Assembly: GCA_963764345.1 (NCBI GenBank)
Contig: CAVXSF010000005.1
Location: 1 to 64,000, forward strand
Source of the DNA: DASQZK01 sp963764345
GTDB taxonomy: Bacteria > Bacteroidota > Bacteroidia > Bacteroidales > GCA-2748055
DNA length: 64,000 bases
Direction of reading: 5' to 3'
The number at the start of each line of letters is the position of its first letter. Positions within the stretch are counted from its first letter, which is position 1. The notes below the pieces were generated by a model. That model worked only from the letters and a program-made list of their open reading frames with translations, was not told where the DNA came from and made no database searches. Shown in pieces: positions 18,215 to 27,799 of the stretch. The position numbers and the translations under genes were made by a program.

Positions 18215-18410
18215 CTGTTCACCCCTCCCCAACCCCTCCCCTGAGGGAGAGGGGCTTGTCTTCTAATAACATAAGTCGTTGTGATGACAGTTTCTTTCAT
18301 CTGAACTTTCGGTAGTGCATTACTAAAAAACTGATCGTTTTACGGCAGAGTTAATCGGAGTGAACGCCCCATCGTCTTCCAGGAGAGGAGTCCGGTGGGG
18401 TGAGGTTACG
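18215..18410. repeat. Single 133-bp unit (version B) with the shared tail
   Basis: The same order as at the end of the 14-unit array: CACCCCTCCCC, hairpin GAGGGAGAGGGGC, GTTGTGATGACAG, version-B half, then a tail with CAGGAGAGG and GGGGTGAGG. With the 59-bp units before it, this is a second copy of the composite element, in the same orientation. Confidence 0.9.
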
Positions 18411-18542
18411 AGGTAGTCTGTATTATTACAATCCGGAAATGACTTTTCCCGGTTAAGTTCCCTTTTTCTGGAAATCCCGGATTGTGAATAATCCCAATTT
18501 TACACTATTATTGTATTCTACATCCAAACAAATCTTCCCGAC

Positions 18543-21500
18543 ATGAAAATCAAAAAAATAGCGAACCTAACGGTCCTTGTTTCAGTGTTCGCATGGCTTT
18601 CGAGCTGTAATGCTCCCAAAAGCGACGTTATAATCAATACCCTCACCACCGAGAATCAGGCTGAGCCCGAGGGGATCAACGGTACTCAACCGCACCTGAG
18701 CTGGATCATGGAAAGCTCAACCCGTGGTCAGAAACAAAACGCTTACCAGGTTCTGGTCGCTTCTTCCCAAGATCTACTTGACCAGGATAAGGGCGACCTG
18801 TGGAACAGCAAAAAACAAAAATCGGATCAATCCATATTGGTTAAATATGCCGGAAAAGAACTTCAATCCGGCATGAACTGCTACTGGAAAGTCAGGATCT
18901 GGGATAAGGACGGTCATGTCTCACCATGGAGCTCAACAGCACATTGGAGTATGGGATTACTGAAACCAGGGGACTGGAAAGCCGAATGGATCGGTATAGA
19001 TAGTACGTTCGCCGGTGAAGATGCGACCGGCCAGTTCAGGAAACTGGCGGCACGGTACCTCCGGAAAGATTTCGAGGTTACCAGGCAGGTAAAGAAAGCC
19101 GTTGTATATATTTCAGGGCTCGGTCTTTATGAGCTTCACCTGAATGGCCAAAGGACAGGAAACCGCGTTCTCGCTCCCGGCGCCACCGACTATACGAAGA
19201 CAGTGTTTTACAATACTTATGATGTCACGTCTCAACTGGTACCCGGCCACAATGCCATCGGCGTGATCCTGGGCAACGGCCGCTATTTTGCCATGCGCAA
19301 GGATGAGCCTTTCCTGATGCAGAACTATGGATTCCCCAGACTGCTGATGCAACTCGATATTGAATATGCCGACGGCACTCACCAGATCATTCCTTCAGAC
19401 CCATCCTGGAAACTGACGGTAAAAGGTCCCATCACCGAAAACAATGAATTTGACGGTGAGAAGTACGACGCCCGCCTGGAAATGCCCGGATGGGACAGGG
19501 CCGGCTTCGATGCCGTGAACTGGATGGACGCGCGCCCTGTGAAAGGACCGGAAGGAAAGCTTACCGGTCAAATTAACGAACCCATTCGCGTTACCGGACA
19601 TATAAAGCCTTTATCGGTCAAACAAATAAAACCGGGCGTTTACATTTACGATATGGGTCAAAACATGGTTGGATGGGTTTCGCTTACAGCCACAGGCAAA
19701 CCCGGCGTCAAAGTGACGATGCGTTTTGCCGAGAACCTGAAGCCCGACGGGAACCTGTATCTTGCAAATATCAGGTCTGCAAAAGTTACCGATACGTATA
19801 TCTTTAACAATGACAGCGTGGTGAACTGGCAGCCCAGGTTCACATACCATGGCTTCAGGTATGTCGAACTGTCGGGACTTGCATCAAAACCGGATCTTTC
19901 CACCATCAACGGATGTGTGGTGAACAATGACCTCGCTTCAAACGGGAGTTTTGTATGTTCCGACACCATGATCAACCGCATATATACCAATGCCATGTGG
20001 GGCATCCGTGGCAATTACCGGAGTTTCCCCACCGACTGCCCGCAGCGCGACGAACGTATGGGCTGGCTGGGAGACCGTGCTACGGGGTGCCGGGGCGAAA
20101 GCTATATTTTCAATAACGGAAGCCTGTATCAGAAATGGCTCGGTGACATGCGCGATGCCCAGAACGCTCAGGGCAGCATTCCCGATGTTTGCCCGGCATA
20201 CTGGGCCATGTACAACGACAATGTCACCTGGGACGGAACCGGCATCATGGTCATGGATATGCTGCTGAACCAGTACGGCAATGTTCCTGCCATCGCAGAA
20301 AATTACAATGCCATGAAAAAATGGGTGTTTTACATGGTCAACAAATACGGCTCAAACGGACTAATGCCCAGGGACACATATGGCGACTGGTGCATGCCTC
20401 CCGAAAACCTGGATATGATCCACAGCCAGGATCCCTCCCGCATAACTGCCGGTACCCTGCTGGGAACCAGCTTCTTCTATCATGATCTCAAACTCATGCA
20501 GGGTTTTGCCAAACTACTGGGTAAGCCTGATGATGAAACCCGTTTTGATACCCTTTCCGCAAAAATGAAAACTGCCTTTAACGAAACGTTTTTCGTCCCT
20601 TCGGAAAATTACTACGGTAACAACACGGTAACGGCAAATATTTTATCCATTGCTTTCGGCCTCGTACCAAAGGATAAGGAAGAAGCCGTTTTCAATAATG
20701 CCGTGAAGAGCATCGAGACACAATATCACGGGCATATACCGGTGGGACTTATCGGCATCATGTACCTGCAAAGGATTCTCACCGACTGCGGAAGAGCCGA
20801 TATCGCCATGCGTTTCGCTACCGAAACCACCTATCCAAGCTGGGGGTACATGGTTAAAAACGGAGCTACCACAATCTGGGAACTGTGGAACGGAAACACG
20901 GCCAACCCGGCCATGAACTCCGGTAATCATGTCATGCTTCTTGGTGACCTTATTATCTGGATGCATGAATACCTCGCAGGTATCCGCCCGGCAGAACCCG
21001 GATTTAAATCCCTGGTCATGAAACCGCTGGTCGGAGAAGGGGTGACTTTTGTGAAAGCCAGTCATAATTCACCTTACGGCAGAGTCGTTAGTGAATGGAA
21101 AATGGACGGGAACAACAACTTCTCCTGGGACATTCAAATCCCGGTCAACACTACCGCCCATGTATTCATTCCGGCCAACGACACTTCTTCCGTATCGGAA
21201 AGTGGCAAGGAAGCGTCCCGGGCGGAAGGTGTGACTTTTGTTGAATTTAAGGATGGTTTTGCTGCATATGAAGTTCTTTCGGGAAAATATCACTTCGAGT
21301 CCAGCAATGTGGTCATCCCCAAAACCGATTACGCCCGTTCAGCAACCGTATCCATAATGCCGGAAGATCAGTCGACAGGACACAGTATCCTGGTCAGCAT
21401 GTCCTGCCCTGATCAACAGGCACAGATAAGGTATACACTCGACGGTACAGAACCCGGTGAAATGTCCCCCCTTTACACGAAACCTGTTGAGGTTTCCGGC

Positions 21501-22010
21501 TCCTGCACTGTCAAGGCCCGTAGTTTCAGCAAAGATATCAGGCCCGGCTACGTGACAGGCAGAAATTACGATATCTATAATCCGGGTATTAACGGCTTGA
21601 ATTATGCCTATTTCCAGGGAAAATGGGACAGTATCCCGGATTATGATCAGATGAAACACCTGAGAACAGGTAAGGTCAACGGATTCAATCTGAAAAGTAT
21701 CAAAACCATTGAAGATTACTGGGGAGTAAAGTTTACCGGATTTATTGAAATTCCCCGTGACGGATCCTATAGCTTCTCAACCCTGAGCGATGACGGATCC
21801 CGCTTGTTTATCAATAATACCATGGTCGCGGATAATGATGGTATCCACGGGCCTTTTTCCGTAAAAGGAACCATTGATCTGAAAAAGGGCAAATACCCGG
21901 TCAGACTGGATTATTTCGAAGGGAATTACGGTGAAATGCTCAGGCTTGAAATCGAAGGACCCGGTATTCCACGCCAGTCACTGCCGGTATCGATGCTCCT
22001 TTACCGCTGA
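18543..22010 (+). CDS. GH78 alpha-L-rhamnosidase with C-terminal PA14 module
   Basis: An 1155-residue lipoprotein (lipobox LSSCNAP) predicted to cleave terminal alpha-L-rhamnose from plant or microbial glycans at the cell surface or in the periplasm. Order: N-terminal beta-sandwiches (to about 470, with DMGQNMVGW), the (alpha/alpha)6 catalytic barrel (about 480-830) with CPQRDERMGWLGDR and the probable general-acid Glu504, a C-terminal sandwich, a chitobiase-like segment (IRYTLDGTEPG), and a final PA14-type domain (YSFSTLSDDGSRLFINN, LDYFEGNYG). A plain GH78 is about 900 residues; the extra modules probably bind sugar. A GH38 gene follows 85 bases later. Confidence 0.93.
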   Translation: MKIKKIANLTVLVSVFAWLSSCNAPKSDVIINTLTTENQAEPEGINGTQPHLSWIMESSTRGQKQNAYQVLVASSQDLLDQDKGDLWNSKKQKSDQSILVKYAGKELQSGMNCYWKVRIWDKDGHVSPWSSTAHWSMGLLKPGDWKAEWIGIDSTFAGEDATGQFRKLAARYLRKDFEVTRQVKKAVVYISGLGLYELHLNGQRTGNRVLAPGATDYTKTVFYNTYDVTSQLVPGHNAIGVILGNGRYFAMRKDEPFLMQNYGFPRLLMQLDIEYADGTHQIIPSDPSWKLTVKGPITENNEFDGEKYDARLEMPGWDRAGFDAVNWMDARPVKGPEGKLTGQINEPIRVTGHIKPLSVKQIKPGVYIYDMGQNMVGWVSLTATGKPGVKVTMRFAENLKPDGNLYLANIRSAKVTDTYIFNNDSVVNWQPRFTYHGFRYVELSGLASKPDLSTINGCVVNNDLASNGSFVCSDTMINRIYTNAMWGIRGNYRSFPTDCPQRDERMGWLGDRATGCRGESYIFNNGSLYQKWLGDMRDAQNAQGSIPDVCPAYWAMYNDNVTWDGTGIMVMDMLLNQYGNVPAIAENYNAMKKWVFYMVNKYGSNGLMPRDTYGDWCMPPENLDMIHSQDPSRITAGTLLGTSFFYHDLKLMQGFAKLLGKPDDETRFDTLSAKMKTAFNETFFVPSENYYGNNTVTANILSIAFGLVPKDKEEAVFNNAVKSIETQYHGHIPVGLIGIMYLQRILTDCGRADIAMRFATETTYPSWGYMVKNGATTIWELWNGNTANPAMNSGNHVMLLGDLIIWMHEYLAGIRPAEPGFKSLVMKPLVGEGVTFVKASHNSPYGRVVSEWKMDGNNNFSWDIQIPVNTTAHVFIPANDTSSVSESGKEASRAEGVTFVEFKDGFAAYEVLSGKYHFESSNVVIPKTDYARSATVSIMPEDQSTGHSILVSMSCPDQQAQIRYTLDGTEPGEMSPLYTKPVEVSGSCTVKARSFSKDIRPGYVTGRNYDIYNPGINGLNYAYFQGKWDSIPDYDQMKHLRTGKVNGFNLKSIKTIEDYWGVKFTGFIEIPRDGSYSFSTLSDDGSRLFINNTMVADNDGIHGPFSVKGTIDLKKGKYPVRLDYFEGNYGEMLRLEIEGPGIPRQSLPVSMLLYR

Positions 22011-22095
22011 AGACCACTAAAATAGTTTTTGTGTCAGCCTGTCCTGCGAATCGAAGTGAAGAACTGATTAGGTGTACCTATAATATTCTTTTATC

Positions 22096-25000
22096 ATGAA
22101 GAGGACCTTTTATGCCCTGGCAATGCTATGGTTGTTGTTAACTACATTTTTTAAATTAAGTGCCCAGGAATTCAGCCCAATACCACACTGGTTGGTTGCC
22201 GGATCATTCAGTAACCAGGAAAACGGGAACCTTACGGCTCAGCCATTTATCGATGAAACATCCATAACCCCTGGTGTAGGGAATAAAGCCGGAGATGTAC
22301 TCTGGAAAGCCGTGGATCAGCATGCCATTGATTTCCTTCATGCCGGTTTCTCCCGCACAACTAATGTCATGGCTTATGCTTTCGTTTATATATACTCGAA
22401 GCAAGACCAGCTCGCCACTCTACTTCTGGGTTCGGACGACGGGGCTATGGTCTGGCTCAACGGTCTGCCGGTCTGGAGTAAGACCGTCATAAACCGGGCT
22501 ATGATTGAAAACGAGGATACGATAGCCATTCAACTAAACAAGGGATATAACAGGCTGCTTGTAAAGGTTGAACAGGCCGGAGGCGGCTGGGGACTCGTCT
22601 GTAACCTGCTATCTTCCTTTCCTGTCAACACTGTCATAAGCCGTCCACCAATAAATGAACTTGCAGTTGCTCCCGGTTTGCAGGTATATGGTGTTTCCAC
22701 ATTCAGCAATAAAGGAGAAGCAGGCATACAGGTTAACGTCAAAAACTTCAACTTAAACATCACCGGGAAAACTGAGATCGGGATCATGAATGCCGGAAAT
22801 AAAATCCTCGCAGGCAAAGCAATAGAGACCCCATCACCCTGTGGCAAGATCACGGTTATCTTAAGCTTTCCCGTTCAGCAGGCAGCAGGCATTCTCGCAC
22901 AAAAAGACTTGCAGCTCAGCCTTAGCAATCAGAACGGTAAGCATCAGGTTTACCTTCCCTCTTCCCTGGCCACCGACCTTCTTATGCAACTTGCCGATAA
23001 CAGTAGCATTTGCAGCCCTGAAACGATGAAGACTGCAAGGGAACTTAAATATGCAGAACAGGTGTATGGTTTGAATGAAGCATCCGTATTGGGTGCCCGA
23101 AAGGCATTGCTGGATGTAGCCGGTGGATGGTACGACCGTTTAGGAGGGGTTTACCGGTCCATGCTCAAAGATAAACTGAAGAATATTCCGGATTTGTCAA
23201 AGGATACCATCCAGATTATCGGTCATGCTCATATGGATATGAACTGGCTCTGGACGTACCCGGAGAGTGAAAAAATGTTCCACGACAATATAAGGCAGGC
23301 AGTGGCTTTGATGGAGAAATACAGTGATTTCACCATGCTGCAGAGCCAGGCTACCATCTATCAGTATATCAAACAGGTTGACCCTCCGCTGTTTGAAAAA
23401 GTGACGAAGTATGTAAAGGAAGGCCGCTTTGAACCCGTGGGAGGTATGTGGACCGAGGGGGACCTTAACCTTACCGGCGGTGAAGCTTTATGCCGTTCAT
23501 TTCTCCTGGGTCAGCGGTTTTTCTACGAGAATTTCGGAAAGACAGCTCATGTGGGCTGGCTGCCCGACGATTTCGGCCATATTTCCCAATATCCGCAGAT
23601 ACTGAAACTGGCCGGCTGCAATTATTATTACTTTATGCGCTGTAATCCTTACGCAGGAACATTCTGGTGGACAGGGCCCGATTCTTCAAGAGTACTTTGT
23701 TTCTCCGGGATTGGCTACGGCAATACAATTACGCCGGCCATAAAAAATGAAATCGACGCATTGTCCCCTGAAAAACATCGTATCCTTGTACCTACCGGCG
23801 TTGGCGATCATGGCGGCGGACCAACACTCAAGGATATCAATATGATCCATAAACTGGACTCCACACCTCATTACCCGGCAGTAAAATTCACCACCGCAGA
23901 AGAATTTTTCAAGGTATCTGCCAGTGAGATGAAAAACCGGCCGACACATTATGGGGAAATGCAGTTCATCTTTACGGGCTGTTATACCTCTGTTGCCGAA
24001 ATCAAGGAAAATACCCGTAAAAGTGAACAGTCGTTATACAGGGCAGAATACGTCTCTTCGTTGCGATGGCTTTTCGGCGAACCCTATCCTGCGTCTGAAC
24101 TGAAGAGTTTATGGGAAACGGTGGCCTTTAACCAGTTTCATGATATTCTGCCGGGATCGGCTATTTACGAGACATACCGGGATGCAGTGGCTGATCATAA
24201 AATGGTTCAGAAAAAATCGGGTGGAATCTTTGAACAAGGCTTCCGGCATCTGGCTGATGAGATAAAATTCAAACCGGGAATGGGTCAGCCTGTGGTAGTG
24301 CTTAACATGCAGCCCCGTGATGGAAAAGTCCTGGCTGAGGCAGAGGTATTCTCCTATGCAAGTCCGGTAACCGCCAGTCTGACCCATTGGAGCGATTTTA
24401 ATGGTTCTGATGTGGTTATCCCGACGGACGGTATCTCGGCCACTGTCCTGGTCAGGGATGATTCAGGAAAAGCTTACCCGGCCCAGATTACCGGTGGCAA
24501 AGTCTCACCCCCGGGATTTCGTACAAGGATCCAGTTTGTGATTGATGATATGCCCGCCGGCGGATATAAAACCTTTTATGCCGACGTTTCCAGACCCGGG
24601 ATCGAAACGGAGCCGGTACCCGTGGAAAAGGGAACTTTTGAGACGGATTACTTCACTGTTGGTTTCGATATGAAGACCGGCGATATAATCCGGTTAAAGG
24701 ATAAACGGACAGGAAAAGAATACATCGGCAACAACGGCCGGCTGAATAAGCTGACCATGTTCATGGAAGCACCAAACGGAATGAATGCCTGGGATATAGG
24801 TAAGATTGAGGATGTTCAGGACATTTCCGATGTGGAGAGCGTTAAAATCGTTGAAAATGGTCCGGTACGTGCCACTGTTGAAGTGGTGAAAAAATGGGGA
24901 AATTCAAAATTCATCCAGAAAACGTACATATACAAATCCTATCCGCGTATCGATTTTGATCTCGATGCCCACTGGTTTGAAACCGGTGATGGTGAGCATG

Positions 25001-25689
25001 ATGCCCCGTTCCTCAGGGCAACCTTTGATCTGAACATCGACCATCCTGTTTTTGAAAACCAGGTTCCCTTTGACGTGGTGGAACGCCCCGTAAACGGTCA
25101 GGAAGTCCCGGCCCAGGAATGGGTTGATGTAACAAACGATACCGATGGCATAGCCCTGCTGAACAGGACAAAATTCGGCCATTCCTTTGAAAACGGCCAG
25201 CTGAGACTTTCGCTGCTCAGAGCAACTTATTACCCGGATGAATATCCCAATATAGGCATCAATCACATCCAGTACTCTCTTTACCCACATTCCGGCGATT
25301 GGAAAACCGGCGTTTGGGAGGAAGCAGATCGGTTCAACATTCCCGTTTACGCAGCCGAACCACCTTCTCTCGCCCTGGTAAAAACTCATGCTACCAGGCC
25401 GGCAGAAGATTCCTTCCTGGCTGTGTCGCCTGCATCGGTCATCCTTAGCGGTATTAAACAGGGTGAAGATGGCAACAACCTGATCATACGCCTGGTGGAA
25501 GTATGCGGAAAAGAAACTACAACAACGGTAAAATTGCCGGTGACGATTACAGCAGCCCATCGTGTAAATATCATCGAATTTCCACAGGAATCCATTAATA
25601 AACCGGCTGTTGATGGAAAGACGGTGAGGGTAAAACTTAAACCGCATGAAATTGTGACATTGTCGCTGACAACAGAACGGGAAAAGTAA
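22096..25689 (+). CDS. GH38 alpha-mannosidase, secreted
   Basis: An 1197-residue enzyme with a signal peptide (LAMLWLLLTTFFKLSAQ). An N-terminal accessory part (about 20-180, with LATLLLGSDDGAMVWLNG) resembles PA14/CBM-type modules. The GH38 domain begins near residue 370 with the zinc-site motif IIGHAHMDMNWLW (His377, Asp381) and has the nucleophile in PDDFGHISQYP (Asp492). The C-terminal mannosidase sandwiches fill the remainder. It releases alpha-linked mannose, for example from N-glycans or mannans. It is longer than a typical 850-1050-residue family member because of the accessory part. It probably works with the rhamnosidase encoded before it. Confidence 0.93.
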   Translation: MKRTFYALAMLWLLLTTFFKLSAQEFSPIPHWLVAGSFSNQENGNLTAQPFIDETSITPGVGNKAGDVLWKAVDQHAIDFLHAGFSRTTNVMAYAFVYIYSKQDQLATLLLGSDDGAMVWLNGLPVWSKTVINRAMIENEDTIAIQLNKGYNRLLVKVEQAGGGWGLVCNLLSSFPVNTVISRPPINELAVAPGLQVYGVSTFSNKGEAGIQVNVKNFNLNITGKTEIGIMNAGNKILAGKAIETPSPCGKITVILSFPVQQAAGILAQKDLQLSLSNQNGKHQVYLPSSLATDLLMQLADNSSICSPETMKTARELKYAEQVYGLNEASVLGARKALLDVAGGWYDRLGGVYRSMLKDKLKNIPDLSKDTIQIIGHAHMDMNWLWTYPESEKMFHDNIRQAVALMEKYSDFTMLQSQATIYQYIKQVDPPLFEKVTKYVKEGRFEPVGGMWTEGDLNLTGGEALCRSFLLGQRFFYENFGKTAHVGWLPDDFGHISQYPQILKLAGCNYYYFMRCNPYAGTFWWTGPDSSRVLCFSGIGYGNTITPAIKNEIDALSPEKHRILVPTGVGDHGGGPTLKDINMIHKLDSTPHYPAVKFTTAEEFFKVSASEMKNRPTHYGEMQFIFTGCYTSVAEIKENTRKSEQSLYRAEYVSSLRWLFGEPYPASELKSLWETVAFNQFHDILPGSAIYETYRDAVADHKMVQKKSGGIFEQGFRHLADEIKFKPGMGQPVVVLNMQPRDGKVLAEAEVFSYASPVTASLTHWSDFNGSDVVIPTDGISATVLVRDDSGKAYPAQITGGKVSPPGFRTRIQFVIDDMPAGGYKTFYADVSRPGIETEPVPVEKGTFETDYFTVGFDMKTGDIIRLKDKRTGKEYIGNNGRLNKLTMFMEAPNGMNAWDIGKIEDVQDISDVESVKIVENGPVRATVEVVKKWGNSKFIQKTYIYKSYPRIDFDLDAHWFETGDGEHDAPFLRATFDLNIDHPVFENQVPFDVVERPVNGQEVPAQEWVDVTNDTDGIALLNRTKFGHSFENGQLRLSLLRATYYPDEYPNIGINHIQYSLYPHSGDWKTGVWEEADRFNIPVYAAEPPSLALVKTHATRPAEDSFLAVSPASVILSGIKQGEDGNNLIIRLVEVCGKETTTTVKLPVTITAAHRVNIIEFPQESINKPAVDGKTVRVKLKPHEIVTLSLTTEREK

Positions 25690-25727
25690 ATCATTCATTT
25701 AGAATCCGTAATCAAACATTGAAAACC

Positions 25728-26141
25728 ATGAATTCAACATTCCATTGTACAGATATAAACTGGTTATCGGTAATCGTCGTAACTATCCTGTCCTTCCCCC
25801 TTGGGGCTCTCTGGCATTCAAAGAAACTGTTTGGCAAAGCATGGACCGAAGATGCCAGGCCAGTGTTTGACTCCTCCAAAAAAGGCAGCTCGCTTAAATT
25901 ATTCGGACCTTCGGCGGTTCTGCACTTCATTGCCGTCACCGGACTCGACATGGTGATCGGTCCCGGAGCAACAGCTGTGTCGGGTCTTCTGACTGGTCTG
26001 TTCATAAGTATTTTATGGGTAACAACCTCCCTTGCCGTCACCCATTTATTTGCCGGCCGTTCCTTCCGGCTCATCCTTATCGACGCCGGATTTTACGTGG
26101 TCTTTTTCTCTCTCGCCGGACTTATCCTGGGAGCATGGTAG
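25728..26141 (+). CDS. DUF1761 membrane protein
   Basis: A 137-residue inner-membrane protein with four hydrophobic segments. The family signature is WLSVIVVTILSFPLGALWHS near the N-terminus, followed by LFGKAW. The ATG at 25728 is preferred over an upstream TTG. DUF1761 has no established function. It follows the mannosidase gene by 38 bases, so it may simply share its transcript. Confidence 0.82.
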   Translation: MNSTFHCTDINWLSVIVVTILSFPLGALWHSKKLFGKAWTEDARPVFDSSKKGSSLKLFGPSAVLHFIAVTGLDMVIGPGATAVSGLLTGLFISILWVTTSLAVTHLFAGRSFRLILIDAGFYVVFFSLAGLILGAW

Positions 26142-26339
26142 TACAGGATATCTTGTAACAAATATTGACTCACGAGTATCCTGACAGATTTTTATCATCG
26201 CTGATCAGGACAATATATTATAAATCCGAAGAAATCATTGTAATTAGTTGTATATTAATTGTTTTAACCAAAAATTGTAACAGAATTCTCTTTCTTTGTC
26301 TCCCGATTAGTAATCCAGGGATCATTCATATTCCTCTTC
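26142..26339. other. Intergenic, nothing recognised
   Basis: Non-coding stretch before the composite repeat region. No signal could be supported. Confidence 0.4.
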
Positions 26340-26661
26340 ATACCTGCGTCGTTCCCCGGGCATTCTCACCACGTGCAAAACCTTGGCTATGCATGGGCTA
26401 CCGTTCTGCGGTTCGGGGGAGCGATTCCGGGGATTATTCTTTTTTCCTTTTCGTAATTGCGTCGTTCAACGGTTATTCCCACCACGGGCAAAATCGTGGC
26501 TATGCATGGGCTACCGCTCCGCGGTTCGGGGGACGATTTCAAGGATTATTCTTTATTTCCCTCTTCACTTCCTAACTTCCTAACTTCCTAACCTTCTAAC
26601 CTTCTAACTTCCTAACTTTCTAACCTCCAACCTCTAACTTCCTAACTTCCTAACCTCCTAA

Positions 26662-26931
26662 CCTCCTCCCATCCCCACAGGCCTGGGCACAGCAAGGGGC
26701 TTCGTTATTCTTAAGAGAGTCTTTTCTTAAAAAGGGGCCCCACCCCCGCCTTCCAAACCGTCCGCCCTTTATGACTTTCACCCCCCGGATCTCAGCGTCC
26801 CCATTTCCTCTATTTGACGAAAAGTTATCAACTCACCCAAAATGACGATATCCATTTTGATGAATGTGAGCTGAAATCATCATTTTTTTTTCTCACTGCA
26901 AGAATATTTCAGTCCTTTTTTGTATAGGAAC
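26662..26931. repeat. L module, copy 1
   Basis: About 270 bases, from CCTCCTCCCATCCCCACAGG to TCCTTTTTTGTATAGGA. It matches 27191-27462 with only a few differences. It contains AGTCTTTTCTTAAAAAGG and the inverted pair CAAAATG/CATTTTG. Confidence 0.9.
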
Positions 26932-27190
26932 CGTTCGACCTCATATCCATGGATGTAATTTTCCTCGACATGTTTCCGGGAATGCCGGGAATAATGACGA
27001 AACACCTCATTGTAATGCAGAAATTCCGGGCATTCCCACCACAGGCGGAACCGTGACTATGCCTGGACTACCTCTCCGCGGTTCGGGGTAGCATTTCCAT
27101 GGATTATTCTTCATTTCCCCTCTCGCCTTCTTCACTTCCTAACTTTCTAACATTCTAACTTCCTAACCTTCTAACCTCCTGACCTCCTAA

Positions 27191-27462
27191 CCTCCTCCCA
27201 TCCCCACAGGCCTGGGCACAGCAAGGGGCTTCGTTATTCTTAAGAAGTCTTTTCTTAAAAAGGGGCCCCACCCCCGCCTTCCAAACCGTCCGCCCTTTAT
27301 GACTTTCACCCCCCGGATCTCAGCGTCCCCATTTCCACTTTTTGACGAAAAGTTATCAACTCACCCAAAATGATGACATCCATTTTGATGAATGACAGCT
27401 GAAATCATCATTTATTTTTCTCACTGCAAAAATATTTCAGTCCTTTTTTGTATAGGACTATT
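27191..27462. repeat. L module, copy 2
   Basis: Second copy of the 270-base module, 529 bases after the first and in the same orientation. Confidence 0.9.
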
Positions 27463-27799
27463 TCGACCTTATGAACAGGAATGAAATTCTCCACGCGATG
27501 ATTACCGGGATCATTTTTTTCCTTTTCGTCCGTGCGTCTTTCTCCGTTCATTCCCACCACGGGCAAAACCGTGGCTATGCTTGGGCTACCGCTCTGCGGT
27601 TCGGGGATACAATTCCGGGAATTATCCCTTCTTCACTTTCTAACTTCCTAACTTCCTGACTTTCTAACTTCCTAACTTTCTAACTTCCTAACTTCTTCAC
27701 CTCATAACCTCATAACCTCATAACCTCATCACTTCTTCCCATCCTCCCAAAAAATTTACTATGTTTGTCATAACAATAACCGAAAATTTTCCAACCCCC

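Larger units (their letters stand above)
26340..27745. repeat. Composite repeat region: hairpin module, octamers, 270-bp module
   Basis: Three modules recur in fixed order. M (~90 bp, four copies starting near 26350, 26463, 27020 and 27540) carries CCACGGGCAAAACCGTGG and CCGCTCCGCGG hairpins. O is octamer tracts of CTTCCTAA and CCTCATAA type (26565-26660, 27120-27190, 27625-27745). L is ~270 bp, two copies. The order is M-M-O-L-M-O-L-M-O, with a period of 529 bases between the L copies. Short open frames in M reading HHGQNRGYAWATA come from the hairpin sequence and are not supported as genes. Confidence 0.9.

Noticed and set aside
26165..27659. Small proteins sharing HHGQNRGYAWATA in three frames
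   Set aside because: The shared peptide is simply a translation of the hairpin module. The frames have no common start, signal or C-terminus.
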